NCBI GenBank assembly: GCA_038501785.1
Contig: JBAMJR010000025.1
Coordinates: forward strand, 5,548,501 to 5,612,500
Length of the DNA: 64,000 nucleotides
Reading direction: 5' to 3'
Origin: Myoxocephalus aenaeus
Lineage: Eukaryota > Chordata > Actinopteri > Perciformes > Cottidae
This document shows, piece after piece, positions 12,477-20,633 of this stretch. The notes under the pieces were generated by a model. It did no database searches, was not told where the DNA came from, and saw only the letters and a list, made by a program, of their open reading frames with translations. Each line of letters begins with the position of its first letter. Positions within the stretch are counted from its first letter, which is position 1. The translations under genes were made by a program, and so were the position numbers.

Positions 12477-13707
12477 TTGGTGTGTATGATGTGCATGTGC
12501 GTGTTTTCTTTTTCCTTCAGTGAGAAATTAGAAATGCTATGCAAACAATAAAAAAATAGGCCTATTTGTGGTATTTTAGACTTCCTTTAAAAACATCTCA
12601 GTTTAAAGTTGTAATTTTGATATCACACGGACACATTTATTCGAGTTTATTTAAACTGCGCTGTTCATTTTGATACGCAAGAAGAAAGTTAACGTTAACT
12701 GTCCCTACAAGAATTTACACAATATCTTTGTGGCTAACGTTAGCTATTTAAAGTAACGTGCAATCAGTGAGGTCTAGCCAGAGAATAGGTTTGTTCGAGA
12801 TGAGCCAGTTCTGCGCAGAATCGATCATGCCGGTTAGATTTGTGTCCGACTTGATCCCGACGTGGTCAACTTTAATCTCACGAGATCTAGGCGGCCGTCG
12901 ATTTTAAAGCCATGCGCTGAAGTAGCTCTCCACCGACTGCGTGGCCCAGTGCATGATGGGAAACGCCTGGCTGTCCCCACATCAGAGAGCTGATTGGCTC
13001 TTAGATTTGACCGCAAACACCACGTGTTATAGAAAATTCTTATTTTATGTGTAGTTGTAATACTTAACGCTCGATTGTTGACTATTAGTTTCATGTTTAA
13101 TCTAAAAACATATCTTGTGTGGTTGATAATAATAAAGCTTATTTATATAACGTATCAAAACGAGTAATAATGTATTTCACAGGCAGACATAAAAAGAACA
13201 AAGGATGCAGCTACACGCACATTTCTACATAAATATATATTTATAGACACATATGAATAAATCCAAACGTGATCTGTAAACTACAAGGAACATCGGAACT
13301 AACAGGAAGTCATTTTTTCTGTGACTTCCTGTGTGTACTTTGAAGGCAGCTGAAAACCGGCCCCTGCTCTCGTCCACGTTCCACGCGAGGCGCCCGTTGA
13401 ACGAGCCGTTACCTTCGGTGACAGGACGGAGCAGGCGGCCGGTGACGGGCAGGGGTTCAGCCGGCGATGTCGGCTGAAGAGGCTCCTCCGTGCTGCTGTA
13501 GCTCGATGTTGTTGGGGTTGTCGAGTCAAACTCTGTCGGCTGTGTGGTTGTATAGTTGTCCGTAACATTATATGTTACGTTCTGGTCACCATATGTTGTA
13601 TTTAAGTTGTAGCTTGTTGTATTTCCGTGTGTAGTTACGGTAGTATACAAGAGAAACAAACTGAACAGGTTTAAAATGGACCAAAACACAGCGGCTGAAA
13701 CCGCCAT
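1..13707 (-). CDS. tctn1: tctn1, Tectonic-1 (3' end outside window)
   Basis: Coding exons, in order of transcription: 13413-13707, 12003-12120, 9366-9499, 8601-8752, 8387-8489, 6112-6224, 4122-4142, 2709-2843, 2454-2579, 1819-1907, 1507-1644, 425-578 and 1-10 (partial). All junction phases agree and give 526 uninterrupted codons before the last fragment. Seen: a signal peptide (about 1-27), a Thr/Asn-rich stalk with several N-X-T sites, the tectonic Cys cluster CDINCCCD (112-119), SGNPGYVVGLPL (about 410-421), PVLFG followed by SGC, and FVASFGNSP followed by WVPI. The pattern resembles vertebrate TCTN1 more than TCTN2 or TCTN3 as I remember them. Known of the family: tectonics are secreted or membrane-associated parts of the MKS/B9 complex at the ciliary transition zone, and act in ciliogenesis and Hedgehog signalling. 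Tectonic-1 has no obvious transmembrane segment. Inference: a functional gene, since the frame is intact throughout. The individual exon entries give splice details. Confidence 0.93.
425..578 (-). CDS. tctn1: tctn1 coding exon 12
   Basis: The acceptor is TTGTCCTCGCAG and the donor is GTGAGC. It encodes residues 475-526 (RLEDAANCSLVLQVLLDVLR...FVASFGNSPLDY...WVPIESTFNTG). It matches the VAPFGNS and WVPI block near the C terminus of Tectonic-1. It ends in phase 0. Confidence 0.9.
796..832. repeat. Perfect 15-bp inverted repeat, 7-nt loop
   Basis: The arms ACTAAAAAGGTAGCG (796-810) and its complement (818-832) flank TGTATCG. It lies inside the hAT-like element and looks like an internal subterminal palindrome. 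Confidence 0.75.
922..1002. repeat. Degenerate GC-box tandem array
   Basis: About six units of 10-15 bp built on GGGCGGGGCTCAAG, each resembling an Sp1/KLF GC box, inside the hAT-like element. A short (CA)9 run follows. Confidence 0.6.
1507..1644 (-). CDS. tctn1: tctn1 coding exon 11 (AC acceptor)
   Basis: It begins after a terminal AC (GTTGTCATCAC), with a TCCTTAGC branch-like element 12-14 bases upstream. It encodes residues 429-474 (EGIARSVNPRDTVSLLHSAE...PVLFGLDSVSGCTL). QDC, PVLFG and SGC match Tectonic-1. The donor is GTAGGA and it ends in phase 2. Confidence 0.86.
1645..1818 (-). other. U12-type AT-AC intron (tctn1 intron 10)
   Basis: Seen: on the minus strand this 174-bp intron begins ATATCCTTT and ends CATCAC. 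A TCCTTAGC element lies at 1657-1664, about 14 bases from the 3' end. The first matches the U12 5' splice consensus exactly. The branch element is one position off TTCCTTRAY. Removal joins GA and A into GAA and keeps the tectonic frame. Known: AT-AC introns with these signals are spliced by the minor spliceosome. Confidence 0.82.
1819..1907 (-). CDS. tctn1: tctn1 coding exon 10 (AT donor)
   Basis: The acceptor is TCTATTAAACAG. It encodes residues 400-428 (EDGEEAAVHYSGNPGYVVGL...), containing SGNPGYVVGLPL, the best-conserved tectonic block. No GT donor exists between this block and the in-frame stop. Instead the exon runs into ATATCCTTT, the U12-type 5' splice-site consensus. It ends in phase 2 (GA), completed to GAA by exon 11. 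Confidence 0.85.
1939..2300 (+). repeat. Dispersed GGGCCCGGGC-type repeat, copy 1
   Basis: It starts TTAGGGCCCGGGCACCAACG, followed by a (TTA)n stretch, and later contains GGAAGTCAGCCATTTTGAAT. A diverged relative is at 11376-11830. It fills most of tctn1 intron 9 and begins about 32 bases upstream of the exon 10 acceptor. I do not know its class. Confidence 0.5.
2454..2579 (-). CDS. tctn1: tctn1 coding exon 9
   Basis: The acceptor is TCTCTCCTTAG and the donor is GTTGGC (weak). It encodes residues 358-399 (VAYVTKYNPAGEIVNVTVSL...EQEFHITFVQ). It aligns with the DAGEVTKADLSFVLG to FEIHFLQ block of Tectonic-1. Both ends are phase 0. Confidence 0.9.
2709..2843 (-). CDS. tctn1: tctn1 coding exon 8
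   Basis: It encodes residues 313-357 (LVPVEVASVVLQSVDGTQTE...NPVLLNTTFCANVVLKV). Both ends are phase 0 and the donor is GTGAGT. The acceptor is weak (GTTGCTGGAG). Another AG 15 bases downstream (after GTGGAG) would also keep the frame but drop LVPVE. The block matches the VQSIVIQS and CVNVVLEV region of Tectonic-1. Confidence 0.86.
4122..4142 (-). CDS. tctn1: tctn1 coding exon 7, 21-nt microexon
   Basis: Seen: acceptor CCACTCAACAG, then 21 bases encoding GKTQDAA, then donor GTAAGTATG, a near-perfect consensus. It is phase 0 at both ends, so it can be skipped without a frameshift. Inference: adding these 7 residues restores the spacing expected between the ALSM and VPV blocks of Tectonic-1. 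Without it the fish protein would be short there. Confidence 0.68.
4262..4930 (+). mobile_element. LINE fragment: APE endonuclease region with internal deletion
   Basis: The + strand encodes LGTWNATSLARKEPELVQEV, then YQLDIVGLTSTHS and GWTLSFSGVAQGGRRRAGVG. This is the N-terminal apurinic/apyrimidinic endonuclease region of a fish non-LTR retrotransposon, with frameshifts after about 4670. Near 4815 it jumps to a part reading LSTD/HHLV-like and ending RVEPARKTWQAQT, so the core of the endonuclease and everything downstream is missing. It is a dead copy in tctn1 intron 6-side sequence. The clade is not certain. Confidence 0.75.
4935..5162 (-). mobile_element. tRNA-derived SINE-like repeat, copy 1
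   Basis: On the minus strand it starts TGTGGATCATTGGTAGAGC (A-box-like). It has a B-box-like GGTTCAATCC (complement of 5103-5112), then the conserved CCTTGGGCAAGACACTTAAC body, and ends in a VATTCACC-type tail. Related copies are at 17390, 32885 and 60780. Confidence 0.65.
5408..6057 (+). mobile_element. Charlie-like hAT element with transposase relic
   Basis: The terminal inverted repeats are CAGGGGTGTCCAAACT (left) and its complement AGTTTGGACACCCCTG, with one difference, at the right end. The 8-bp target duplications are TCTTAGAC (5400-5407) and TCTTAGGC (6058-6065). Around 5780-5870 the + strand reads ELMEMQCDDSLLASLPTRLL, resembling the ZBED/Charlie hAT transposase family, but stops and frameshifts break it. 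An (AT)n run fills the 3' third. It lies in tctn1 intron 6. Confidence 0.85.
5889..5945. repeat. (AT)n microsatellite
   Basis: About 28 AT units, inside the Charlie-like element. Confidence 0.95.
6112..6224 (-). CDS. tctn1: tctn1 coding exon 6
   Basis: The acceptor is TCTCCCCAG and the donor is GTGAGT. It encodes residues 268-305 (AFLKDQSSRCSRRVVLKEDC...LPALSMDTYTDIRLFA). The CSR and ALSM positions match CTR and ALSM in Tectonic-1. It ends in phase 0. Confidence 0.9.
7040..7345. repeat. Probable LINE/SINE-tail dispersed repeat
   Basis: The AAAGTGCTTTTCAAAAC start and the later CAGGGAGTTCAAGAG and GGATCTGAGG stretches resemble a fish repeat I recall (crystallised around GTGCTTTACAAA and GGAGACCCTGGTCTGA). 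It lies in tctn1 intron 5. No termini seen; tentative. Confidence 0.35.
8387..8489 (-). CDS. tctn1: tctn1 coding exon 5
   Basis: The acceptor is GGTTTCAG and the donor is GTAACT. It encodes residues 234-267 (CGDVMETAAESGQRGTFWLP...PCITADCVDTSPA). It starts in phase 0 and ends in phase 1. The TSPA(G/A)FL junction with exon 6 matches the NPAAFL region of Tectonic-1. Confidence 0.87.
8601..8752 (-). CDS. tctn1: tctn1 coding exon 4 (GC donor)
   Basis: The acceptor is TTCTGTCTAG. It encodes about residues 183-233, including PTDRNFDSLFKEF, which parallels the NNFDTLM region of Tectonic-1. The donor is CAG followed by GCGAGT. Using the GT three bases further on would shift the next exon into a stop, so a GC donor is required. 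The following intron is only 111 bp (8490-8600). Confidence 0.86.
9060..9325. repeat. Dispersed repeat C, copy 1
   Basis: It shares GTCCACAGCAGTACATT, a CTTTG.TCC stretch and CACTGACTATGGA, in the same order, with 29215-29340. It lies in tctn1 intron 3. Confidence 0.5.
9366..9499 (-). CDS. tctn1: tctn1 coding exon 3
   Basis: The acceptor is TTTTTTGTTTGCAG, with a strong pyrimidine tract, and the donor is GTAAGT. It encodes about residues 138-182 (SGKKQLCSNDVATYSLGI...NYDVFCIQSQN). The FCI motif lines up with the FCIH of Tectonic-1. It enters in phase 2 and leaves in phase 1. Confidence 0.88.
9735..10396 (+). mobile_element. PIF/Harbinger-like element, internally deleted
   Basis: The ends are TTATGCCGTGTTCACACC (left) and its exact complement at the right. 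Subterminal TTCGC/GCGAA motifs repeat many times. The interior encodes RRNIKRPRVWLHNIIRSRTQ, similar to the W-(V/L)-H-x-I-I region near the start of HARBI1-type transposases, then degenerates. It lies in tctn1 intron 2. A TWA duplication is not clear (TTA left, TAA right). Confidence 0.65.
10600..10645. repeat. Short fish-repeat tail (TTTTGTATAGCCCA)
   Basis: The stretch AATTTATTTTGTATAGCCCA, followed by AAATCACA, is the end of a very common fish dispersed repeat. The body of the same family appears at 53980-54140. Confidence 0.5.
11376..11830 (+). repeat. Dispersed GGGCCCGRGC-type repeat, copy 2
   Basis: It starts TAGGGCCCCGAGCAACGGCG and includes a (TTA)n-(GTA)n run (11433-11477). Near 11780 it has CCGGAAGTTGGTCATTTTAAT, matching the corresponding block of copy 1. 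It is in tctn1 intron 2. Confidence 0.5.
11433..11477. repeat. (TTA)n-(GTA)n compound microsatellite
   Basis: About ten TTA units pass directly into five GTA units, inside the copy 2 repeat. Confidence 0.9.
12003..12120 (-). CDS. tctn1: tctn1 coding exon 2 (Cys cluster, GC donor)
   Basis: The acceptor is TTTCAG. The exon completes a Val codon from exon 1 and encodes residues 99-137, including CPCD and CDINCCCDRAC, the diagnostic Cys-rich motif of tectonics. The donor is AG followed by GCAAGT, a consensus GC-type 5' splice site. No GT site nearby keeps the frame. It ends in phase 2. Confidence 0.9.
12428..12473. repeat. (TA)n microsatellite
   Basis: About 23 TA units, in tctn1 intron 1. Confidence 0.95.
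12780..13030. other. GC-rich, CpG-containing block in tctn1 intron 1
   Basis: This block has many CpGs, a GATTGGCTC (CCAAT-type) motif near 12990 and GCATGATGGGA near 12951, in otherwise AT-rich intron. It could be promoter-associated or an old dispersed repeat. An 86-residue minus-strand open frame crosses it but resembles nothing I recognise. Confidence 0.3.
13413..13707 (-). CDS. tctn1: tctn1 coding exon 1 (signal peptide and stalk)
   Basis: The start codon complement is at 13705-13707, in an AAAGATGG context. The exon encodes residues 1-98 plus one base of codon 99. The N terminus MAVSAAVFWSILNLFSLFLL is a typical signal peptide. A low-complexity Thr/Asn/Ser stalk with about five N-X-T sites follows, ending in PVTE. 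The donor is GTAACG at 13412. The frame stays open past the donor as far as 13225, but the conserved protein continues in exon 2, so that extension is intron. Confidence 0.88.
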
Positions 13708-13711
13708 CTTT
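13701..13711 (-). promoter_or_regulatory. YY1-like AAGATGGCGG at tctn1 start codon
   Basis: Read on the minus strand, the start codon sits inside CAAAGATGGCGG, which contains the AAGATGGCGG core of the YY1 site often found at or just after the start of housekeeping-type vertebrate genes. I see no TATA box upstream (13712-13800) and no clear RFX X-box. Binding is inferred only. Confidence 0.35.
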
Positions 13712-14390
13712 GTTTTATGGTTCTTCTTCTTCGTTTGTTCCGTTTATGGATTACTGCCACCTGCTGTCCGAAAAGGGATTGTTTCAGTTCAACCAGGTTA
13801 AGGATTAAAGGAGGTTGCAGTTTTGAGATTAATAAAGGAGTATCTTATATTATCTTAATCCGCATGTCAATACATGCTATTTAAAGCTGCATTCATTTTT
13901 GTTCTGTTCTCTTGAAGGCATAGGAACAAAACCCCAGCAATATATCATATAATACTGACTATAATAACAGTTGTCTATTTACGCATTCAAGCAGATACAG
14001 AGCTGCGTCTGCTTGATGGAGTCTGTTTCTGTCCCTTTATGGATCTAATCCAACAAACACTCTCCTCTTAGCGCTTTCTTTAGCTCAGACACATGTTCTT
14101 GTTCACTTATTGCTTGGTGACAGTTTGAGATCTTAAGCTAAGATTGCATGTAAGGAAGTGTATTTTTGAATACAGCCTTAATTTTCTAATGTAGTTTGCA
14201 GTGTTTTAGTTATCCACAAGATGGCAGCACAAGACAGTGAAACGCAGAGATACTTAAGTTTACTGGAATCATACTTTCATCCAGAGAGAGAACAATTCAC
14301 TGTATTCAGACCAACAACAATATATAGATATAGATACAACTATAAATGGGACAAATAATAGGTCTGTGTGAAGAGTGCTGATGTGAGGTC
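13712..14390. other. Upstream flank of tctn1, no gene seen
   Basis: AT-rich sequence with no TATA box, no CpG cluster and no recognisable repeat except a short CAAGATGGCAGCAC-type motif near 14217. Any tctn1 promoter should lie in the first few hundred bases. Confidence 0.4.
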
Positions 14391-14399
14391 CCGGGTTGA

Positions 14400-14500
14400 A
14401 CTTCAACTATAAATTCCATAATTTAAGTGTCTTTGAGCATTTTGAAAAGCTCTATATAAAATGAATGTATTATTATTATTATTATTATTATTATTGTTAT
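14400..14500 (+). repeat. L2-like LINE 3' tail
   Basis: TTTGAAAAGCTCTATATAAA followed by ATGAATGTA and (TTA)n is the standard 3' terminus of fish L2-type LINEs. Only the tail remains. Confidence 0.6.
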
Positions 14501-14929
14501 TATAAGTCATTCTGATTGGTCTGCTGATCCCATATGTAAATTACATGTCATGTGCGCCAACCCTAAGCTAAAGCTTCATATTAAGTCTCGCTCAGATGGG
14601 AATAAAATAGGTGTGGCATTCCAAATTGTAATCTATGAACAATGCAACATAGTGAAAATTCAGATTACAATTTTCACAAAGATCATGTGATCATGTTCCA
14701 ACCAGAGATATTCACACATTTACAATGATATAAAACAGAGAAATGCAGCAAATCCTCAACAGAAATGAGATCTATTTCAATAACTTAAAACATTATTTAT
14801 CACATTTTTGGCTCATACATTTCTGTAAACGCCCTAATTATTCTAAACTAAACATCCCTTCCAGAAAATACTAAGCACCGTTTCTGCCGGTTGCCAAATG
14901 TAGCTGCTAAATTCTCCATTGTGTTCACC

Positions 14930-15200
14930 TGCTGTTGGCTGCTGAGCAAGTAGTGTACAGTAGGTTTATCAGAGCCTTTTCATTGGAACAGCTGCCTGCT
15001 GAAGATGAAGAATGAAGAATGAGAATGAATGAATTGTTTTCTAATAACATAGCTGGCAGCATTAGCTTCAAAAACTGCTAAAACAGCCAGTCCCTTGAGG
15101 CCTCCTCTAAAGCCATTCCCCCAACCGCTGTAAAGCTCGCAGTTTGCGGAAGACTCTGATGATGTGCAATGAGTGCACGGGTAGTGTGCACAGGACGTTT
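14930..15200. repeat. Fragments of dispersed fish repeats D and E
   Basis: TGTACAGTAGGTTTATCAGAG and ACAGCTGCCTGCTG recur near 39960-40025. GCAATGAGTGCACGG, followed by a GTGCACAGGACG stretch, recurs in part near 61480. Confidence 0.4.
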
Positions 15201-15333
15201 TTTGCAATCCTGCAACATCCACAAACACTGCTCTTTTTGCATTGGTGTCGTGATGTAAAGGGAAAATAATTTAGGAGGATAGGAGGTTGACATTAGCCTG
15301 CCTTGTGAGGACAGACACTATAACACATTCACT

Positions 15334-15399
15334 CACACACACACACACACGCACACACACACACACACACGCACACACACACACACACACACGCACGCA

Positions 15400-15465
<66 letters not shown>
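15334..15465. repeat. (CA)n with (CACG)n core
   Basis: A 132-bp compound array. A block of about seven ACGC units sits between pure CA runs. The array ends in a short AT run. Confidence 0.95.
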
Positions 15466-15470
<5 letters not shown>

Positions 15471-15820
15471 TATATATTATCCTTCAATTAAGCAAACTGT
15501 GAGCGAACTCAAGAAGTCAAATGGGGTGCTTCACCTTTTCTCGCGCTCCTGATTCAAATCTGACTCCTTGACCCATGATCCCTCCTGTCACTCCCTCGCT
15601 TTATGTGACTTGTGCAGCTTGTGTTTCCTGTTACATTACATCTCTCTCTGCCTCTCTCCCAACAGTGTGTCCTGCCCTTTATACTCATTAATTAATTCTC
15701 AATGGCCATTAAGGCAGCGTGGGCCGGTCCACTGATAAATATATTAAATCTGAGTCGTGGATAATGTGGGTGTGTGTGTGTGGGGTTGTGGCACACCTGC
15801 TCTATGGCTGGTGATGTCCA

Positions 15821-15822
<2 letters not shown>

Positions 15823-15859
<37 letters not shown>

Positions 15860-15954
15860 TGTGTGAGTGCTGGGGCATGGTCATTGAACGATGAACACAG
15901 GTTATCAGAAGGTCACCCACCTCAATTGCATCGCTTGTGTTTGTGTGTGAGACC

Positions 15955-16001
<47 letters not shown>
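15823..16001. repeat. Two (GT)n arrays, about 90 bp apart
   Basis: GT runs at 15823-15866 and 15957-16001 in the same orientation, with shorter GT runs at 15769-15780. Confidence 0.93.
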
Positions 16002-16002
<1 letters not shown>

Positions 16003-17130
16003 TTGGGTGGCAGTGAGAGGAAGGAAGTCTAATTAGAGCATTAATTAAGAAGCGAACGGTTTATTGAATAAATCCCGGGGTCATTAACAGAACACACAGC
16101 AGCCGGCCTCCTCCCCTCAGTGTTTCCTCCCTCTGCTCTGATGTCACCGTGACATCGCTGCTGTAACTTTGTACTAATATACGAATATATGCTACATCAC
16201 TTGCTGACTCAGTCGTAGTTCTAAACTAGCTGAGGTATGCAATTAAAGAGAGAATTTATAAAGAATTTCCTCAAACAAAGATCCAAAACATCACAATAAT
16301 GTTTAACTTGCACTTTGATTTCGTTCCATATTGAAGTAACTTAACAGTTGTATTAACGTCTGGATGAAGGCAACAACTGACTGTCATTTCAAATATAGAA
16401 AGTTCAATTGAATAATATCGCAACAATATTTATTGTCAGTTTGCAAATTTAACTGAATTAATAAAAAATAATATATAAACATATATTAATTCAGGTGTGA
16501 AGTAATGTCACCCAAAAAGTCACAATATTCATCTTCTAGAAAGATACATTTGTGTGCAGCGACTTTATGTGTGGTTATTAAACCACTTGTTTCAGCTCTA
16601 GTCTCCTCTGTTACCATTATTGTCGGGAAGTTAATTCATGTATCAGGATTCTGATCATTTTGGGCTCAGGTTTATTTTCTGTGCCTTCCTTTCATATGTG
16701 AGTCGGTACGTTTGCTCAAAAGATTAGTGCTTTTTCTCATAGTGGCGCTTCACATTGCCGCTTGTAAAAGTCTCTGAACATATGAGACGTACTGCTTTGG
16801 AACTGCCTTTGGGAAGACTGAACATAAAGAGTCTGTCCATTCTTGGTTAAAGCTCTGGTCTCACTGACCACTTTTCTCTTCTTGGAGAACGCCATGTGAA
16901 GTCACTTCTCTGACTCAGAAGTGTGTGTTTAGAGAGTGTTCATCTCACTCAAGCCGCGATGCTTATCGGAATACACATATTTGATCAGCTGAGTAGCATC
17001 ATGTGAGATGATTTACAACGCATGTTGTATGTTTCCTGGACCGCTGAAGGCCGTAAAGGCTGGAAAAGCTGCGCTGGTTAAAATAGAAGCGCTCCGTCAA
17101 AATGTCATAATCCTCAATTATCTATCGGTT
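16002..17130. other. No gene seen; AT-rich unique-looking sequence
   Basis: There are TTAATTAAG (16041) and other homeodomain-type cores near 16020-16110. Around 16740-16920 the sequence reads like degenerate mobile-element remnant, but I cannot name it. Confidence 0.3.
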
Positions 17131-17389
17131 ATAGGTCCAGGGTCCAGATACAACAGTGTCGGGGTCCGGTCCCGGATCTGGACCGCTTTCCGTCTGTTAG
17201 TGAACCCGGCAAGAGAAGGTGGAGTTGAAACATCCTGCACAAATCCATCATTGTTTAAATAGCCAAGCTCCAGTCATTAGCAATTTTTGTATTCACTCAA
17301 ACAAGATTTTAAAGAATGGACGCTCGTACAAATCTACCGTACACTACTCAGTAAAATTAAAGTGCAGCTGTTACTCTGTTTAGTCAAAA

Positions 17390-17646
17390 ACTCAAAGCGC
17401 TTTACACTACAACCATTCACCCATTCATACGCTGATGGTAGGGGCTACCATGTAAGGTACCACCTGTCCATTAGGACTAACTAATCATTCATCACCATTC
17501 ACACACCGATGGCTCAGCCTTCGGAAGCAATTTGGGGTTAAGTGTGTTGACCATCCTTGGACATGGACGAGAGGAGCCGAGGATCGAACGGCCGATGGCC
17601 CCTCTGACTGAGGGACGGCCCGCTCCACCTTCTGAGCCACAGTCGC
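17390..17646 (-). mobile_element. tRNA-derived SINE-like repeat, copy 2
   Basis: On the minus strand it starts GGGGCGACTGTGGCTCAG and has a damaged B box (complement of GGATCGAACG, 17581-17590). It ends with the AAAGCGCTTTGAGT-type tail at 17390-17405. A GGTCCGG-rich stretch (17131-17200) just to its left may belong to another element. Confidence 0.7.
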
Positions 17647-20330
17647 CCCTGTGAAAAACAAAAAAGAAATGAAGACCTGGTATCAAAAGTTAGTCAAATT
17701 GAGTCGAGGTAAACCGAACCATGCAGCGAAAATGAGGCAGAAAACGTAGCCTCTGGTCATCATTTGATCAGATACAATACAATGTACTCACCTCGGGAAT
17801 AGCTGGAATCTGTGTACACAGACTCTCTCATGCTGTGTGCCCTTTACTGTGCTTTGTACCATGTTCTACTGCTTCCCAGGAAACAGTGTCCTTAGCTTTA
17901 AATCTGCTGTATTCCTGCCTTCAACTGGCTCTAACTCACCATACAAAGCATGTGTGTGTTTGCAGTGTATCATGTCCCAGTGCTACTGAGCACCACCTCT
18001 GCTCCTCTAATCCTCTCGGCCTACCCCTCTCTCTGTCTCTGTCTTCATCTATCTGTCCATTTATCTTTCCATCTCTCATCAGGTCATCGTCTCTACTGTT
18101 TCTGCCTTCAAAACGTCTCCCCTCCCTTGCTGTCGAGACCAGTGTCCTTCACAACCACACGTGCACAGATCACAAACAGTTTTCAGAAGCCTTGGGCTGT
18201 AACACCAGGATTCAGCATTTACACTTTGATACTTGTACTGTCTCTCAATGAATAAACAGATGTTAAATAAAGAAAATCATCACGTATTTAGTATCATTAA
18301 ATGTATGTAACACTATAAACAAATCTATTTACGCATAAAACAGTATCTGTAAATCAAAAAAGAAAATGCAATGATTCAAATATGAATTATATGGACGTGT
18401 TGTCTTTATCTTTCTATAGTTTTTCATCTCTTATTCTGTCCTCTCCCTCTGTCTGTCATTCTGCCATCTTTCCGTCATGATAACATCTTGTTATCTGCTT
18501 TCCAAATTAAAACACCAGCCTTATGCCCTTCGCTGACACATACTCGGTCTGTGTCTTTGTGTAGGTCACAGTGTTTTGCCATAGTCAAACCACCACGGCT
18601 TGGATTATGGTAAAACATGGAAACATTGTTTTCTATCTTTTTCAATTGGATGTATGCAAATACAATATACATTGATAGGTGTTACAGTGTTTGGCCCAAA
18701 TTTTCTAACAACACAAAGAGGACATTTTGAACAACTTTGAAAAATCATCTACTGCATGAAAGAAAGATCTGCAGGGATCGAGAGAACAAATCAGTCCTGC
18801 TGTCAAAGGTTCTTGGAATCCACCGCATTTCGATCTTGTCTCAGCCTCAAACAAAAAGGACTCTGAATTTTATTTCAAGCCCTGTCAAGGCCACGACTGC
18901 TGGGGTATCAGTAAACTGCCTGTGCATTTTCATTTATTTGTTGACATCATTACTGTGATTGAATGTAAAACTGCCAGCATCAAATACAACCAATACATTG
19001 ACACATTTCTAATTAAAATTCTTTGTTACTGTTAACTGAGCGTCACCCCTCCCTGCCACATTTTATTTGAAGTTTGTCAGACAGTCGGGTGACTCGCACT
19101 GGTCTGGTCTCAACGCCTCACGATCTTGGTCTTGTCTCAATCTCGGTTTGGGAGGTCGTGACTACAACAATACTATGTGCTTCATAAGAAGTGAAGACGT
19201 TAATCTGACATACAGGCCTGGGTTAAGCTAACGATCACTTTACTTTAAATCCCCCTATATATAACGGCTTATATAAGAGCGTTGTAAAGGAACAGTGTGA
19301 AGCAATTTGTCTTTTAATGTTTTCCCATTGGCTGTAGTTCTCCCACCCATTTGTCAATTGGTAGAAGTTTTTGTTGGTTGCAATCTTAAAGTGTTTATTA
19401 ATGTACATAATTATTTAACAATTAGAACCTCTACTATGAAGATATTTTATAATATCACTGTATTGAACTATATTGTCATTCATTATTGAGTTATTATTAC
19501 TCAAGTTTCTTGTTATAGTTGTGAACAAATACATTGCTAAACACCTATACCTGCTTACAGCTACATTCTGGGGCATTATAAACGATTCAAAATGTGTTTA
19601 TAATACTACTTATGAATGTTAAATAGGGGAACTTGGAATAAAGTGTTAGCTGTCTAACTTTAATATACAGTAGATGAACAGACATTCATATCATATTCAC
19701 TCTACAATGAGAATTATCAATCATAACAAAGACCTTGGCGTTGCCAGATTTCCATCCAGTTATTACTGGTTATTACTGCCAATGAAAATAGAAAAACACA
19801 ACCACTGATTTATCCCCAGCAGCTACGTGTGCAGAGCTCAGCTCATTTCAATCACAAATGGCAGTATCTTGATTTACACCGGCCACTGTTTTAATAGAGC
19901 TAGCTATGGCCAAATTTAAACTAGCCCGATTAATCAAGTAAACATTCAATATCTCCCATTCAGCAGGCAAGCGGTGAGCTTCGCAATATGAATTTTCCGG
20001 GAGATTTCTCTATTGATCGACAGACAGATGATTTGTGAGATACATTGTGTGGAGATCAATAGGCGGTCAGTCAATAGCTCATGGCGAGAAATGAACTGTG
20101 GTGACGTGAAGGCCACAAAGTCAAGTCTACATGTAGTCTGGCATGTGAAAATGAAAACGTGCATGGTGTTTCCAGACGGGGCCAAGGACAACCAGCAACC
20201 TCTTGGTCACAATCCGCTAAAACTGCTCCGCTACAAACAGCCAATGAGGTTTTAGAGTAGAGAAGCACAGAGACTGAGGAGACAGCAGGGTGGCCAGTGA
20301 CTTTTACAGCAATCAGGCTCATGTCCCCCC
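17647..20330. other. No gene seen over 2.7 kb
   Basis: AT-rich sequence. A 138-residue frame at 17835-18251 is low in complexity and has no family match. No mobile-element termini were found. Confidence 0.35.
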
Positions 20331-20333
20331 CCC

Positions 20334-20351
20334 CCACACACACACACACAT

Positions 20352-20416
<65 letters not shown>

Positions 20417-20426
20417 CACACACACG

Positions 20427-20465
<39 letters not shown>

Positions 20466-20539
20466 GCACACACACACACACACACACGCACACACACACA
20501 CACGCACACACACACACACGTGCACACACACACGTGCGT

Positions 20540-20630
<91 letters not shown>
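20334..20630. repeat. (CA)n compound array, about 300 bp
   Basis: It is preceded by a C11 run. It is interrupted by GCGCGC, CACGTG (three times) and TGC steps, so it is almost wholly alternating purine-pyrimidine. Confidence 0.96.

Positions 20631-20633
<3 letters not shown>

Noticed and set aside
13225..13412. Open frame continuing past tctn1 exon 1
   Set aside because: The donor GTAACG at 13412 joins PVTE to the VGSLCPCD of exon 2 in phase. The extension has no tectonic similarity.
15334..15465. Regularly spaced repeats resembling an array with spacers
   Set aside because: These are simple CA/CACG microsatellites. No CRISPR-like repeats with unique spacers occur anywhere in the window.
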